In this document: piece after piece, positions 1-7,465 of the stretch
How the letters are laid out: each line of letters opens with the position of its first letter
How positions within the stretch are numbered: position 1 is the stretch's first letter
Assembly: GCA_900322175.1 (NCBI GenBank)
Contig: ONYZ01000019.1
Span: 1-42,963, forward strand
Source: an uncultured Prevotella sp.
Lineage (GTDB): Bacteria; Bacteroidota; Bacteroidia; Bacteroidales; Bacteroidaceae
Reading direction: 5' to 3'
Length of the DNA: 42,963 nucleotides
Made by a program: the position numbers and the translations under genes
Notes under the pieces: model-generated
Told to the model about the DNA's origin: nothing
Seen by the model: only the letters and a program-made list of their open reading frames with translations
Databases searched by the model: none

Positions 1-660
1 ATCAAGAAGTACTGCCCAGACGTTAAGCACGTGGTAGTTATCTTCAACCCAGCTGACGTAACAGCTCTTACAGCTCTGATTCACTCAGGTTTGAAGCCCA
101 ACCAGCTGACATCACTGGCAGCTCTCGACTCTACCCGTCTGCAGCAGCAGCTGGCTCAGGAGTTCGGCGTACAGCAGGACAAGGTAACTAACGCTTACAC
201 ATACGGTGGTCACGGTGAGCAGATGGCAGTATTTGCCAGCAAGGCTCTCATCGACGGCAAGCCTCTGTCTGAGCTTCCTCTCTCTGACGAGCGTTGGGCT
301 GAGATCAAGCACATGACTACACAGGGTGGTAGCAACATCATCAAGCTGCGTGGTCGCTCTTCATTCCAGAGCCCTGCATATCAGGCTGTTAAGATGATTG
401 AGGGTGCTATGGGCGGCGAGCTATTCAAGTGGCCTGCAGGATGCTATGTTAACGCATTCGGTTTCAAGAACGTAATGATGGCTATGCCTACAGTTATCGA
501 CAAGGACGGTGTACACTTCACACAGCCCGAGGGTACTGCTGAGGAGATGGCTTCACTCCAGGCTTCGTACGAGCACCTGCAGAAGATGCGCGACGAGATC
601 ATCAGCCTTGGCATCATTCCAGCTGTTGAGGACTGGGGTAAGGACAACGCTAACCTGTAA
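1..660 (+). CDS. mdh: malate dehydrogenase, 3' part (5' end outside window)
   Basis: This is the C-terminal ~219 residues of an NAD-dependent malate dehydrogenase of the Bacteroidota type, which interconverts malate and oxaloacetate in the cytoplasm. The frame is open from base 1 (IKKYCPDVKHVVVIFNPAD), so the gene enters from the left edge and the GTG at 31 is not the true start. NPAD, ALDSTRLQ and TYGGHGEQM are visible; the last carries the catalytic histidine expected of the LDH/MDH fold. LRGRSSFQSPAY and the closing IIPAVEDW are familiar from Bacteroides/Prevotella malate dehydrogenases (from memory). It ends with TAA, followed by a 35-bp AT-rich spacer before the gamma-carbonic anhydrase gene, with which it may be co-transcribed. 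Confidence 0.92.
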   Translation: MKKYCPDVKHVVVIFNPADVTALTALIHSGLKPNQLTSLAALDSTRLQQQLAQEFGVQQDKVTNAYTYGGHGEQMAVFASKALIDGKPLSELPLSDERWAEIKHMTTQGGSNIIKLRGRSSFQSPAYQAVKMIEGAMGGELFKWPAGCYVNAFGFKNVMMAMPTVIDKDGVHFTQPEGTAEEMASLQASYEHLQKMRDEIISLGIIPAVEDWGKDNANL

Positions 661-690
661 TTAATTCAGAATTTAGAATTAAGAATTTAG
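661..690. repeat. AT-rich intergenic repeat (AATTTAGAATTAAGAATTTAG type)
   Basis: The whole mdh to gamma-carbonic anhydrase spacer is built from alternating AATTTAG/AATTAAG units. On the opposite strand it reads as AATTCTAAATTCTTAATT-like sequence. Similar units occur at 33756-33785 between nrfH and nrfA and, in frame, at 1483-1512. Repeats of this kind are common between Bacteroidota genes; their function is not established here. Confidence 0.7.
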
Positions 691-695
691 AGGTT

Positions 696-1223
696 ATGGC
701 CTTAATAAAAAATTATCGCGGTCTCGCTCCCAAATGGGGGCGAGATTGCTATTTTAGCGAGAACGCCACTATTGTGGGCGATGTGACAATGGGCGATGAG
801 TGCTCTGTATGGTTTAATGCTGTGGTTCGTGGCGATGTGGCTCCTATCACCATTGGCAACTGCACCAACATACAGGATGGCAGTTGTGTACATGTCACCC
901 ACGAGACTGGTCCTACTCACATCGGCAACTATGTGACAATCGGACACAACGTCACCGTACATGCCTGCACCATCCACGACAACGCCCTGATAGGCATGGG
1001 CAGCACTCTGCTGGATGGTTGTGAGATAGGCGAAGGTGCAATAGTGGCTGCAGGAGCACTGGTGCTGCAGAACACCAAGATTCCTGCTGGTGAGATTTGG
1101 GGAGGCATGCCTGCCAAATATATTAAGCCCGTCAGCCCAGGGCAGACGGACAACGCCAAGCACTATGTGGCCTACTCCAAATTCTATCTGGAGGAAGGTG
1201 AAACAGAACCAACAAAGTTCTAA
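696..1223 (+). CDS. gamma-carbonic anhydrase family protein (hexapeptide-repeat)
   Basis: A 175-residue left-handed beta-helix protein of the gamma-carbonic anhydrase/YrdA family, expected to be a cytoplasmic homotrimer with metal at the subunit interfaces. Hexapeptide repeats run through residues ~15-145 (GDVTMGDECSVWFNAVVRGD, NIQDGSCVHV, IGHNVTVHACTI, IGMGSTLLDG, AAGALV). The histidines in CVHVTHE and IGHNVTVH match the usual metal ligands of the family. Length is typical. The ATG at 696 follows the AT-rich repeat by five bases without a clear Shine-Dalgarno. Family members include true carbonic anhydrases and proteins of unknown activity, so CO2 hydration is likely but not certain. The gene converges on the metallophosphoesterase gene with three bases between stops. 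Confidence 0.88.
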   Translation: MALIKNYRGLAPKWGRDCYFSENATIVGDVTMGDECSVWFNAVVRGDVAPITIGNCTNIQDGSCVHVTHETGPTHIGNYVTIGHNVTVHACTIHDNALIGMGSTLLDGCEIGEGAIVAAGALVLQNTKIPAGEIWGGMPAKYIKPVSPGQTDNAKHYVAYSKFYLEEGETEPTKF

Positions 1224-1226
1224 GTA

Positions 1227-2330
1227 TTACTTAAGACTAGCTACCACATACTCGCTCTGGGTACCAATGCGGAACTTTCCGCCCCAAATGCCTATGCCGG
1301 AAGAGACATAGAACTGGGTAGAACCGCGCTGATGACTGCCCCATGAGCATTCGTAGATACGGTCCGTTATCCAAGAGATTGGCCATACCTGTCCTCGATG
1401 GGTGTGGCCACTTAGTTGGAAATCGACTCCTGCGGCCTCAGCACGATCGAGATTATATGGCTGATGGTCTAATACTATAGTGTAATTAAGATTTGATATT
1501 TTAGAATTAAGAGAGTCTCTCAAATCCTTGATGGGTTTGCGGCGCATGTTGGTGCGGTCATCGCGACCTATGATGACTATACTGCTATCGATGACTGCAG
1601 CATCATCTATCAGCAGATTAATTCCTGCATCCTTATAGAACTGACGAGCCTCGGGCACTCCTGTGTAGAATTCGTGATTGCCCAAACAGGCATATACAGG
1701 AGCCTTTAGGCGATGAAACTCCTCGGCCATCCGCTCTGCAACAACAGGTCGCATGCTGCCATCAATAATATCGCCTGCTATAAGGATAAAATCAGGATTC
1801 TCAGCATTAATCATATCCACCCAACGGGCCAACTCCTTGCGAGTGTTGTGATAGCCTATATGCAAATCGCTAGCCATCACTATCTTATACTCCTTTGCAA
1901 GAGGCCGGGGCGACTTCATATCAAGTTCTACACGAACCTTATTATTATAATGGATATTACCATATAGGAACAGGCCAAACATCAGTACAAAGATTCCGAT
2001 GGCTGTATATCCGTTGTGATATAAGAATGACTTTGGCACCAGATGAACTAAACGTCCAAGGTCGAGTACCAGGAAGATCATCACCAGATACATCAGTATA
2101 AATAGTGACGATGTACCAATCTCGTAAGCAGTCTGCCCCACCCAAAGCGGCATGCCGTCGAACATACGACGGAAATTAAGCATAAGTATCACAAAACTAA
2201 GCACGCCCACAGCTATTACGAGCGACTTGATCCAAGCCGACAATGGCAACAGAACCCAAACGTGCCAAGCAATATATGTGATTGCCACAAAGGGCAATAA
2301 TAAGAACAGTATCATCCACATAGTTTTCAT
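1227..2330 (-). CDS. membrane-anchored metallophosphoesterase
   Basis: A 367-residue calcineurin-like phosphoesterase with about four N-terminal membrane segments (residues ~5-125) and a catalytic domain from ~145. All metal-binding motifs are present: ASDLHIGYH (DxH), IAGDIIDG (GDxxD), CLGNHEF (GNHE), VLDHQP, and SGHTHRGQ. The organisation resembles YkuE/YaeI-like enzymes that act on lipid or nucleotide phosphates, but the substrate cannot be read from sequence. It is the last gene of the leftward gltX-waaA operon, 23 bp after waaA, which suggests but does not prove an envelope-lipid role. Residues SLNSKISNLNY between KDLRD and TIVLDHQP come from an AT-rich intergenic-type repeat (1483-1512) read in frame, probably a loop insertion. 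Confidence 0.88.
   Translation of the reverse strand: MKTMWMILFLLLPFVAITYIAWHVWVLLPLSAWIKSLVIAVGVLSFVILMLNFRRMFDGMPLWVGQTAYEIGTSSLFILMYLVMIFLVLDLGRLVHLVPKSFLYHNGYTAIGIFVLMFGLFLYGNIHYNNKVRVELDMKSPRPLAKEYKIVMASDLHIGYHNTRKELARWVDMINAENPDFILIAGDIIDGSMRPVVAERMAEEFHRLKAPVYACLGNHEFYTGVPEARQFYKDAGINLLIDDAAVIDSSIVIIGRDDRTNMRRKPIKDLRDSLNSKISNLNYTIVLDHQPYNLDRAEAAGVDFQLSGHTHRGQVWPISWITDRIYECSWGSHQRGSTQFYVSSGIGIWGGKFRIGTQSEYVVASLK
1483..1512. repeat. AT-rich repeat embedded in frame in the metallophosphoesterase gene
   Basis: On the minus strand it is built from TCTTAATTCTAAAATATC and AAATCTTAATTA blocks, the same style as the spacer repeats at 661-690 and 33756-33785. It encodes LNSKISNLNY without breaking the frame. 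Confidence 0.6.
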
Positions 2331-2353
2331 GCGTAGTTAATAGTGGAAAAATC

Positions 2354-3613
2354 CTAAAGTGCCACAGATGAGAGCACCTTATGAGTTGCACCCGACTGTC
2401 CCTTGACGAAGTGGCCAGCCTTGCGGCCCTGTTCCTGCAGGTAGTCATCATCGGCAGCAAAGCGATCCATCTGAGCAGCAAACTCCTCATAGTTGTTGAT
2501 TTCGAAACCGCCACTAAGTTTAAGTCCCTGAGCCTCCTGGAACTTCTGGTTGTTGGGGCCGAAGAATACAGGAACATCCCATACAGCAGCCTCAAGCAGG
2601 TTGTGAATACCCACGCCAAAGCCTCCACCAACATAGGCCACCTGACCATAATGATAGATGCTCGACAACAAGCCAAAGCAGTTGATGATCAACACATCTG
2701 CAGTTGACAATTGACAATTGAGAGTTGACAGTTGAGACTCGGCCTCTGTGTAGCGGATGACTTTGCGGCCTTCGAGTAGTTTCTCTATCTGTTTGAGATG
2801 ATCCTCGCCAATCACGTGGGGAGCGATAATCAGTTTCCAGTTCTTGTGCTCATTGAAATACTTAATAAATATCTCTTCATCTGGGGGCCATGACGAACCT
2901 GCCACGAAGCACCTCACCCCATCCCTCTCCGAAGGAGAAGAGGCTAAGAAGGCCTCAACCACTGGCAGTTGCTTGGCAGCTTCCTTAATCTGGAGCACAC
3001 GGTCAAAGCGGGTATCGCCCACTACCGTTGTGTTGGTAATACCTATCTTAGCCAGCAATTCCTTACTGATTTCGTTCTGCACAAAGAAGTGTGTGAAGCA
3101 GTTGAGTACACGGCCATACTGACGGCCATACCACTTGAAGAACACCTGATCTTCGCGGAAGATGCTCGACACACTATATACAGGTACATTACGATGTTTA
3201 AGAATGTGCATGTAATTGTACCAGAACTCGTACTTGATAAAGAAAGCCATCACCGGACGAACCGTACGGAGGAAACGTCGAGCGTTAGTGATTGTGTCGA
3301 GTGGCAGATAGGTGATAATGTCGGCACCCTCGTAGTTCTTGCGTACCTCGTAACCCGAAGGCGAGAAGAATGTAAGCAGAATCTTGTACTCAGGATGATC
3401 CTTGCGCAACTGTTCCATAAGCGGACGCCCCTGTTCGAACTCGCCAAGCGAAGCTGCGTGAAACCATACATATTTAGCATTGGGATCGACCTTTTCGCGC
3501 AGAATCTTGAATGCCTCGCGCTCACCACGCCACATTTTACGCACCTTCTCATTGAAGCGGCTATAAATAGCCACTCCAAGAAGATACATATATATTACAA
3601 GGTTGTAAATCAT
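2354..3613 (-). CDS. waaA: 3-deoxy-D-manno-octulosonic acid (Kdo) transferase
   Basis: A 419-residue GT30 glycosyltransferase that adds Kdo to lipid A precursor at the cytoplasmic face of the inner membrane. It has an N-terminal membrane anchor (residues ~1-22), the acceptor-side domain with WFHAASLGEFEQGRP and PLDT, and the CMP-Kdo domain with FVAGSSWPPDEE, IIAPHVIGEDH, and YVGGGFGVGIHNLLEAA, all typical of the family. Its ATG overlaps the gltX stop (TAATG), indicating translational coupling. Two intergenic-type repeats are read in frame: SSPSERDGVR (2912-2943) before the second domain and SQLSTLNCQLST (2700-2737) before ADVLIINCFG. Both fall between conserved blocks, so the enzyme is probably functional. 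Confidence 0.93.
   Translation of the reverse strand: MIYNLVIYMYLLGVAIYSRFNEKVRKMWRGEREAFKILREKVDPNAKYVWFHAASLGEFEQGRPLMEQLRKDHPEYKILLTFFSPSGYEVRKNYEGADIITYLPLDTITNARRFLRTVRPVMAFFIKYEFWYNYMHILKHRNVPVYSVSSIFREDQVFFKWYGRQYGRVLNCFTHFFVQNEISKELLAKIGITNTTVVGDTRFDRVLQIKEAAKQLPVVEAFLASSPSERDGVRCFVAGSSWPPDEEIFIKYFNEHKNWKLIIAPHVIGEDHLKQIEKLLEGRKVIRYTEAESQLSTLNCQLSTADVLIINCFGLLSSIYHYGQVAYVGGGFGVGIHNLLEAAVWDVPVFFGPNNQKFQEAQGLKLSGGFEINNYEEFAAQMDRFAADDDYLQEQGRKAGHFVKGQSGATHKVLSSVAL
2700..2737. repeat. CAATTGACA-type repeat inside waaA coding sequence
   Basis: Direct units CAGTTGACAATTGACAATTG then AGAGTTGACAGTTGAG form a block that encodes SQLSTLNCQLST on the minus strand. Sequences of this type are familiar as intergenic repeats in Bacteroidota (from memory); here the copy is in frame. 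Confidence 0.65.
2912..2943. repeat. CCCTCTCC/GGAGAGGG repeat with small hairpin inside waaA
   Basis: On the minus strand the block contains CTCCTTCGGAGAGGGATGGG, with a five-base-pair stem (TCTCC/GGAGA, 2926-2938). It encodes SSPSERDGVR. A shorter relative of its CTCCTTCGGAG core occurs in gltX at 3867-3877. Confidence 0.55.
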
Positions 3614-5154
3614 TAGCCAAGTACTTCAATCGCACGTTTCATTCTGGCAATAGTCTCCTCCTTACCAAGGAATGCAGAGATGTCGAACATACCAGGACCT
3701 TTACCCTCACCGACGAGAGTGAGTCGCCAAGCGTTCATCACATTACCAAGCTTATACTCCTTCTGTTCAACCCAAGCGTGAACAATCTGTTCCTGATTTT
3801 CGAGCGAGAAGTCGTCGATACCCTCGAGCACTCCGATAAGTTCGGTCATAACCTGAGCCGAATCCGCTCCTTCGGAGGGATCGACATTTCTTTTCCAACG
3901 CTTCTTAGCGGTTTTCTCATCATAGGTAGTAGGAGCCTCGAAGAAGAATGAGCAGAGTGGCCACAACTCGTGAACGAACGATACACGATCCTTCATCATC
4001 TCAGTAACCTTTAGGATGCGCTCTGAAGTCTCGTTAGGACAATGCTCCTTTACAATTGGTTCGAAGAGTGTAGCAATCTCCTCGTTGCTCTTCTTGAGGA
4101 TGTACTCGTGGTTGAACCAAACAGCCTTCTCGAAGGCAAACTTGGCACCAGCCTTTGAGCACTTAGAGATATCAAACAGGGGAACGAGCTCGTCGAGCGA
4201 GAAGATTTCCTGCTCAGTGCCTGGATTCCAACCCAACAGAGCGAGAAAGTTGATGACAGCCTCAGGGAAGTAGCCATCCTCGCGATAGCCACGAGATGTC
4301 TCGCCGCTCTTTGGGTCCTTCCAAAGCAATGGGAATACAGGGAATCCCAGACGGTCGCCATCACGCTTTGAAAGTTTACCCTTACCATCGGGCTTAAGCA
4401 GCAATGGCAGGTGAGCAAACTGGGGCATAGTATCGGCCCAACCAAAAGCCTGGTAGAGCAATACATGCAGAGGGGCTGATGGCAACCACTCCTCACCACG
4501 GATAACATGAGAAATCTCCATCAAGTGGTCGTCCACGATATTTGCCAGGTGATAAGTTGGCAACTGGTCGGCACTCTTATACAGCACCTTATCATCCAGG
4601 ATATCGCTCTTTACACGAACCTCGCCACGAATCAGGTCGTTGACCAGAACCTCCTGACCAGCCTCTATCTTGAAGCGAACCACATATTGTTTACCATCAG
4701 CAATCAACTGGTCTACCTCCTCCTTGGGGAGTGTCAGCGAGTTGCGCATCTGGCCACGAGTGTGGCAGTCGTACTGGAAATTCTGAATCTCAGCACGCTT
4801 AGCCTCCAATTCCTCTGGAGTATCAAAGGCGATATAAGCTTTATCTGCGTCAAGCAGCTGCTGGACATATTTCTTATAGATATCACGACGCTCGCTCTGG
4901 CGATATGGCCCCTTGTCGCCACCAAAGCTTACACCCTCGTCAAACTTAATGCCAAGCCACTTGAACGACTCGATGATATACTCCTCGGTACCTGGTACGA
5001 AACGGTTACTGTCAGTATCCTCGATACGGAAAACCAAATCGCCACCATGCTGCTTGGCAAACAGATAATTATACAAGGCGGTACGAACACCACCGATATG
5101 CAATGCACCCGTTGGACTGGGCGCAAAACGTACTCTAACTCTTCTTTCTGACAT
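3613..5154 (-). CDS. gltX: glutamyl-tRNA synthetase
   Basis: A 513-residue class I aminoacyl-tRNA synthetase that charges tRNA-Glu. The N-terminal Rossmann domain carries the HIGH signature ([13 protein letters not shown], residues ~9-21) and the KMSKS-type signature appears as GKLSKRDG (~265). The C-terminal part is the alpha-helical anticodon-binding region. Length is normal for Bacteroidota. It is the first gene of a leftward operon with waaA and the metallophosphoesterase; its promoter region lies back-to-back with that of the HD-domain gene. [11 protein letters not shown] (~425-435) is encoded over a CTCCTTCGGAG hairpin core like the one in waaA and may be a small repeat-derived insertion. 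Confidence 0.97.
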   Translation of the reverse strand: MSERRVRVRFAPSPTGALHIGGVRTALYNYLFAKQHGGDLVFRIEDTDSNRFVPGTEEYIIESFKWLGIKFDEGVSFGGDKGPYRQSERRDIYKKYVQQLLDADKAYIAFDTPEELEAKRAEIQNFQYDCHTRGQMRNSLTLPKEEVDQLIADGKQYVVRFKIEAGQEVLVNDLIRGEVRVKSDILDDKVLYKSADQLPTYHLANIVDDHLMEISHVIRGEEWLPSAPLHVLLYQAFGWADTMPQFAHLPLLLKPDGKGKLSKRDGDRLGFPVFPLLWKDPKSGETSRGYREDGYFPEAVINFLALLGWNPGTEQEIFSLDELVPLFDISKCSKAGAKFAFEKAVWFNHEYILKKSNEEIATLFEPIVKEHCPNETSERILKVTEMMKDRVSFVHELWPLCSFFFEAPTTYDEKTAKKRWKRNVDPSEGADSAQVMTELIGVLEGIDDFSLENQEQIVHAWVEQKEYKLGNVMNAWRLTLVGEGKGPGMFDISAFLGKEETIARMKRAIEVLG

Positions 5155-5174
5155 ATCTAATTAAAATTTGTGTG

Positions 5175-5182
5175 CAAAGTTA
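5175..5182 (-). promoter_or_regulatory. -7 box of the gltX operon promoter
   Basis: On the minus strand the box reads TAACTTTG, matching the Bacteroidota consensus TAnnTTTG, about 21 bp upstream of the gltX ATG. No clear -33 TTTG at the usual spacing was found. Confidence 0.55.
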
Positions 5183-5204
5183 CAAAAAATTTGAGAGTTT
5201 TTTG

Positions 5205-5212
5205 TATTTTTG
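5205..5212 (+). promoter_or_regulatory. -7 box of the HD-domain gene promoter
   Basis: TATTTTTG matches TAnnTTTG and lies 28 bp before the ATG at 5240. It is divergent from, and only 22 bp away from, the gltX -7 box, so the two promoters should share control space. Confidence 0.55.
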
Positions 5213-5239
5213 CACCATAATTGCATAAAATACATAGAA

Positions 5240-7291
5240 ATGAGTAGTTTTAACATCAAAAATGACATAACTTGGCGCGATTTTTTGACAAGATTGGGTC
5301 TAATCATCATAACCGTTGCCATCATCGTATGGATGATGCCACGTAGCAGTCAGCATAACTACAAGATAGAAAAAGGTCGCCCTTGGATATATACCGACCT
5401 GAAAGCTCCGTTTGACTTTCCTATCTACAAGAGCGATGAAGCTGTGAAAGCCGAACGCGACAGTCTGATGAAAATATACGAACCTTACTACATACTGAAC
5501 AGCGAAACCGTAGGAAGACAGTTGCGCCAGTTCTCAAAGGACTACTCAAACGGCATACCTGGTCTGAACAACGACTACCTGAGTATCATTGCCAATCGCC
5601 TGCGCCGACTGTACGAGCATGGTATAATGAGCAACACAGATTATGCCAAGATAAGCCGAGACACATCTAAGTATATCAGAATAGTAATCGGAAAGCAGGC
5701 TACAAGCGTCCAGATAAGCAAAGTATACTCGGTAGTATCGGCCTACGAACAGATATTCCAAGATCCTGCGCTGGCCAATCATCGCGACATCTTGCAGAAG
5801 TGCAATCTTAACGACTACATCTCGCCCAACCTATTATACGACAAGGAGCGAAGCGAGTCTAGTCTGAACGACTTGCAGAACAGTATACCACTAGCCAGCG
5901 GACTGGTTCAGAGAGGGGAGAAGATTATTGACCGTGGTGATATCGTAGACGAGAAGACATACAACAAGCTATTATCGTTCCAGAAGGAGATGGAGCGCCA
6001 GAATGAAGACCAGGAAAAGATACGCCTGAACATTATGGGACAAATAATGTTTACAGCCATACTCATTACCTGTTTTACTATCTTCCTGACACTTTTCAGG
6101 AAAGACTATTTCGAGAAGGTAAGATCTACCGCTATGCTATATGCGCTGATAGTACTGTTCACCATAATAGCATCGATGATGGTAATACACAGCGTGCTCC
6201 ATGTATATATCGTTCCGTTTGCTATGGTACCTATATTCATACGTGTGTTTATGGACTCACGAACGGCATTCATGGCACTAGCCACTATGATTCTAACCTG
6301 TGCATGCTTCCTGCAATACCCGCTGGAGTTTGTGGCAGTAGAGTTGGTGTCAGGACTGGTAGCAATATTCTCGCTGCGCGAATTGTCAAGCCGTTCACAG
6401 CTGTTCTGGACTGCTGTATCAGTTACCATTGCAGGCGTTTTAACTAACTTGGCGCTCGACTGGATTCGTATCAACGATATTTCCAAAATCAGTTACAGCG
6501 AATATAACTATCTGGTTATCAATGGAGTTCTGCTATTCTGTTCTTACCCCTTACTCTATGTTATCGAGAAGGCATTCGGATTCACATCAAATATCACACT
6601 CATCGAACTGTCTGATATGAACAAGGCACTGCTACGCAAGATGAGCGAGGTGGCTCCAGGCACATTCCAGCACTCAATACAGGTGGGCAATCTGGCTGCT
6701 GAGATAGCTAATAAGATAGGTGCAAAGAGTCAATTGGTACGTACTGGCGCACTATATCACGACATCGGCAAGATAACAAATCCGATATACTTCACTGAGA
6801 ACCAGTCGGGCGTTAATCCGCATGAGAAGATGGACTTCATCGAGAGTGCACAAATGATTATCAGTCATGTTACAGAAGGTACTAAGTTGGCCGACAAGTA
6901 CAACTTGCCCGATGTGATAAAGGAATTTATCACCACCCACCACGGACAGGGCAAGACCAAGTACTTCTATGTGAAATACAAGAACACTCACCCCGACGAG
7001 GAAGTTGACGACCTGCTGTTTACATATCCTGGTCCTAATCCGTTTACCAAGGAACAGGCCATATTGATGATGGCAGATACCGTTGAGGCAGCTTCTCGCT
7101 CACTGCCCGACTATACAGAAAAGTCGATCCGCGAACTGGTAGAGCGACTGATTGACACACAGGTAGCCGAGGGATATTTCAAGGATTGTCCTATAACATT
7201 CCGCGATATAGCCTATGCAAAAACAGTGCTTATCGAGAAGCTTAAGACTATCTACCACACCCGTCTTAGCTACCCAGAACTGAAAAAGTAG
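5240..7291 (+). CDS. 7TM-HD (PgpH-like) phosphodiesterase, HDIG domain
   Basis: A 683-residue integral membrane protein. An N-terminal membrane helix (LGLIIITVAIIVWMM) is followed by an extracytoplasmic domain to ~260, a multi-pass membrane core (~265-470), and a cytoplasmic HD domain with LYHDIGKITNP (~505) and TTHHGQGKT. This matches the 7TMR-HDED/7TM/HD architecture of PgpH, which hydrolyses the second messenger c-di-AMP; that substrate is inferred from the family. The start at 5240 is preferred over the ATG at 5210 because the longer form would begin right at the predicted -7 box and add a leader of odd composition. A strong terminator hairpin follows at 7316-7342. Confidence 0.9.
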   Translation: MSSFNIKNDITWRDFLTRLGLIIITVAIIVWMMPRSSQHNYKIEKGRPWIYTDLKAPFDFPIYKSDEAVKAERDSLMKIYEPYYILNSETVGRQLRQFSKDYSNGIPGLNNDYLSIIANRLRRLYEHGIMSNTDYAKISRDTSKYIRIVIGKQATSVQISKVYSVVSAYEQIFQDPALANHRDILQKCNLNDYISPNLLYDKERSESSLNDLQNSIPLASGLVQRGEKIIDRGDIVDEKTYNKLLSFQKEMERQNEDQEKIRLNIMGQIMFTAILITCFTIFLTLFRKDYFEKVRSTAMLYALIVLFTIIASMMVIHSVLHVYIVPFAMVPIFIRVFMDSRTAFMALATMILTCACFLQYPLEFVAVELVSGLVAIFSLRELSSRSQLFWTAVSVTIAGVLTNLALDWIRINDISKISYSEYNYLVINGVLLFCSYPLLYVIEKAFGFTSNITLIELSDMNKALLRKMSEVAPGTFQHSIQVGNLAAEIANKIGAKSQLVRTGALYHDIGKITNPIYFTENQSGVNPHEKMDFIESAQMIISHVTEGTKLADKYNLPDVIKEFITTHHGQGKTKYFYVKYKNTHPDEEVDDLLFTYPGPNPFTKEQAILMMADTVEAASRSLPDYTEKSIRELVERLIDTQVAEGYFKDCPITFRDIAYAKTVLIEKLKTIYHTRLSYPELKK

Positions 7292-7315
7292 AATCAAATT
7301 TGCACAAACACCCAT

Positions 7316-7342
7316 AAAAGTGTGCAAAACCTGCACACTTTT
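7316..7342 (+). terminator. terminator hairpin after the HD-domain gene, with a competing hairpin
   Basis: Arms AAAAGTGTGCA (7316-7326) and TGCACACTTTT (7332-7342) pair perfectly across a five-base loop and end in a T run. A second stem, CCTGCAC (7330-7336) with GTGCAGG (7351-7357), overlaps and would exclude the first. Confidence 0.7.
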
Positions 7343-7427
7343 GCACATTTGTGCAGGTTTATGTGCAATTTTCGTTAAACTTCGTTAACTTTGTGTGCGT
7401 AAACATAAGATTTTAAAACAATACATA

Positions 7428-7435
7428 TACCTTTG
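7428..7435 (+). promoter_or_regulatory. -7 box upstream of the OmpP1/FadL gene
   Basis: TACCTTTG fits TAnnTTTG, 30 bp before the ATG at 7466. GTTAA-rich direct repeats (CGTTAAACTTCGTTAACTTT) lie just upstream. Confidence 0.55.
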
Positions 7436-7465
7436 CAGCCGATTTTGAAAAAAAGTGTTTAAATT

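Noticed and set aside
2969-3616. 215-codon open frame on the plus strand opposite waaA
   Set aside because: It lies entirely within a clear waaA gene on the other strand and has no recognisable family or promoter.
5210-5239. Upstream ATG for the HD-domain protein
   Set aside because: It lies within the predicted promoter box and adds ten residues that are not membrane-protein-like.
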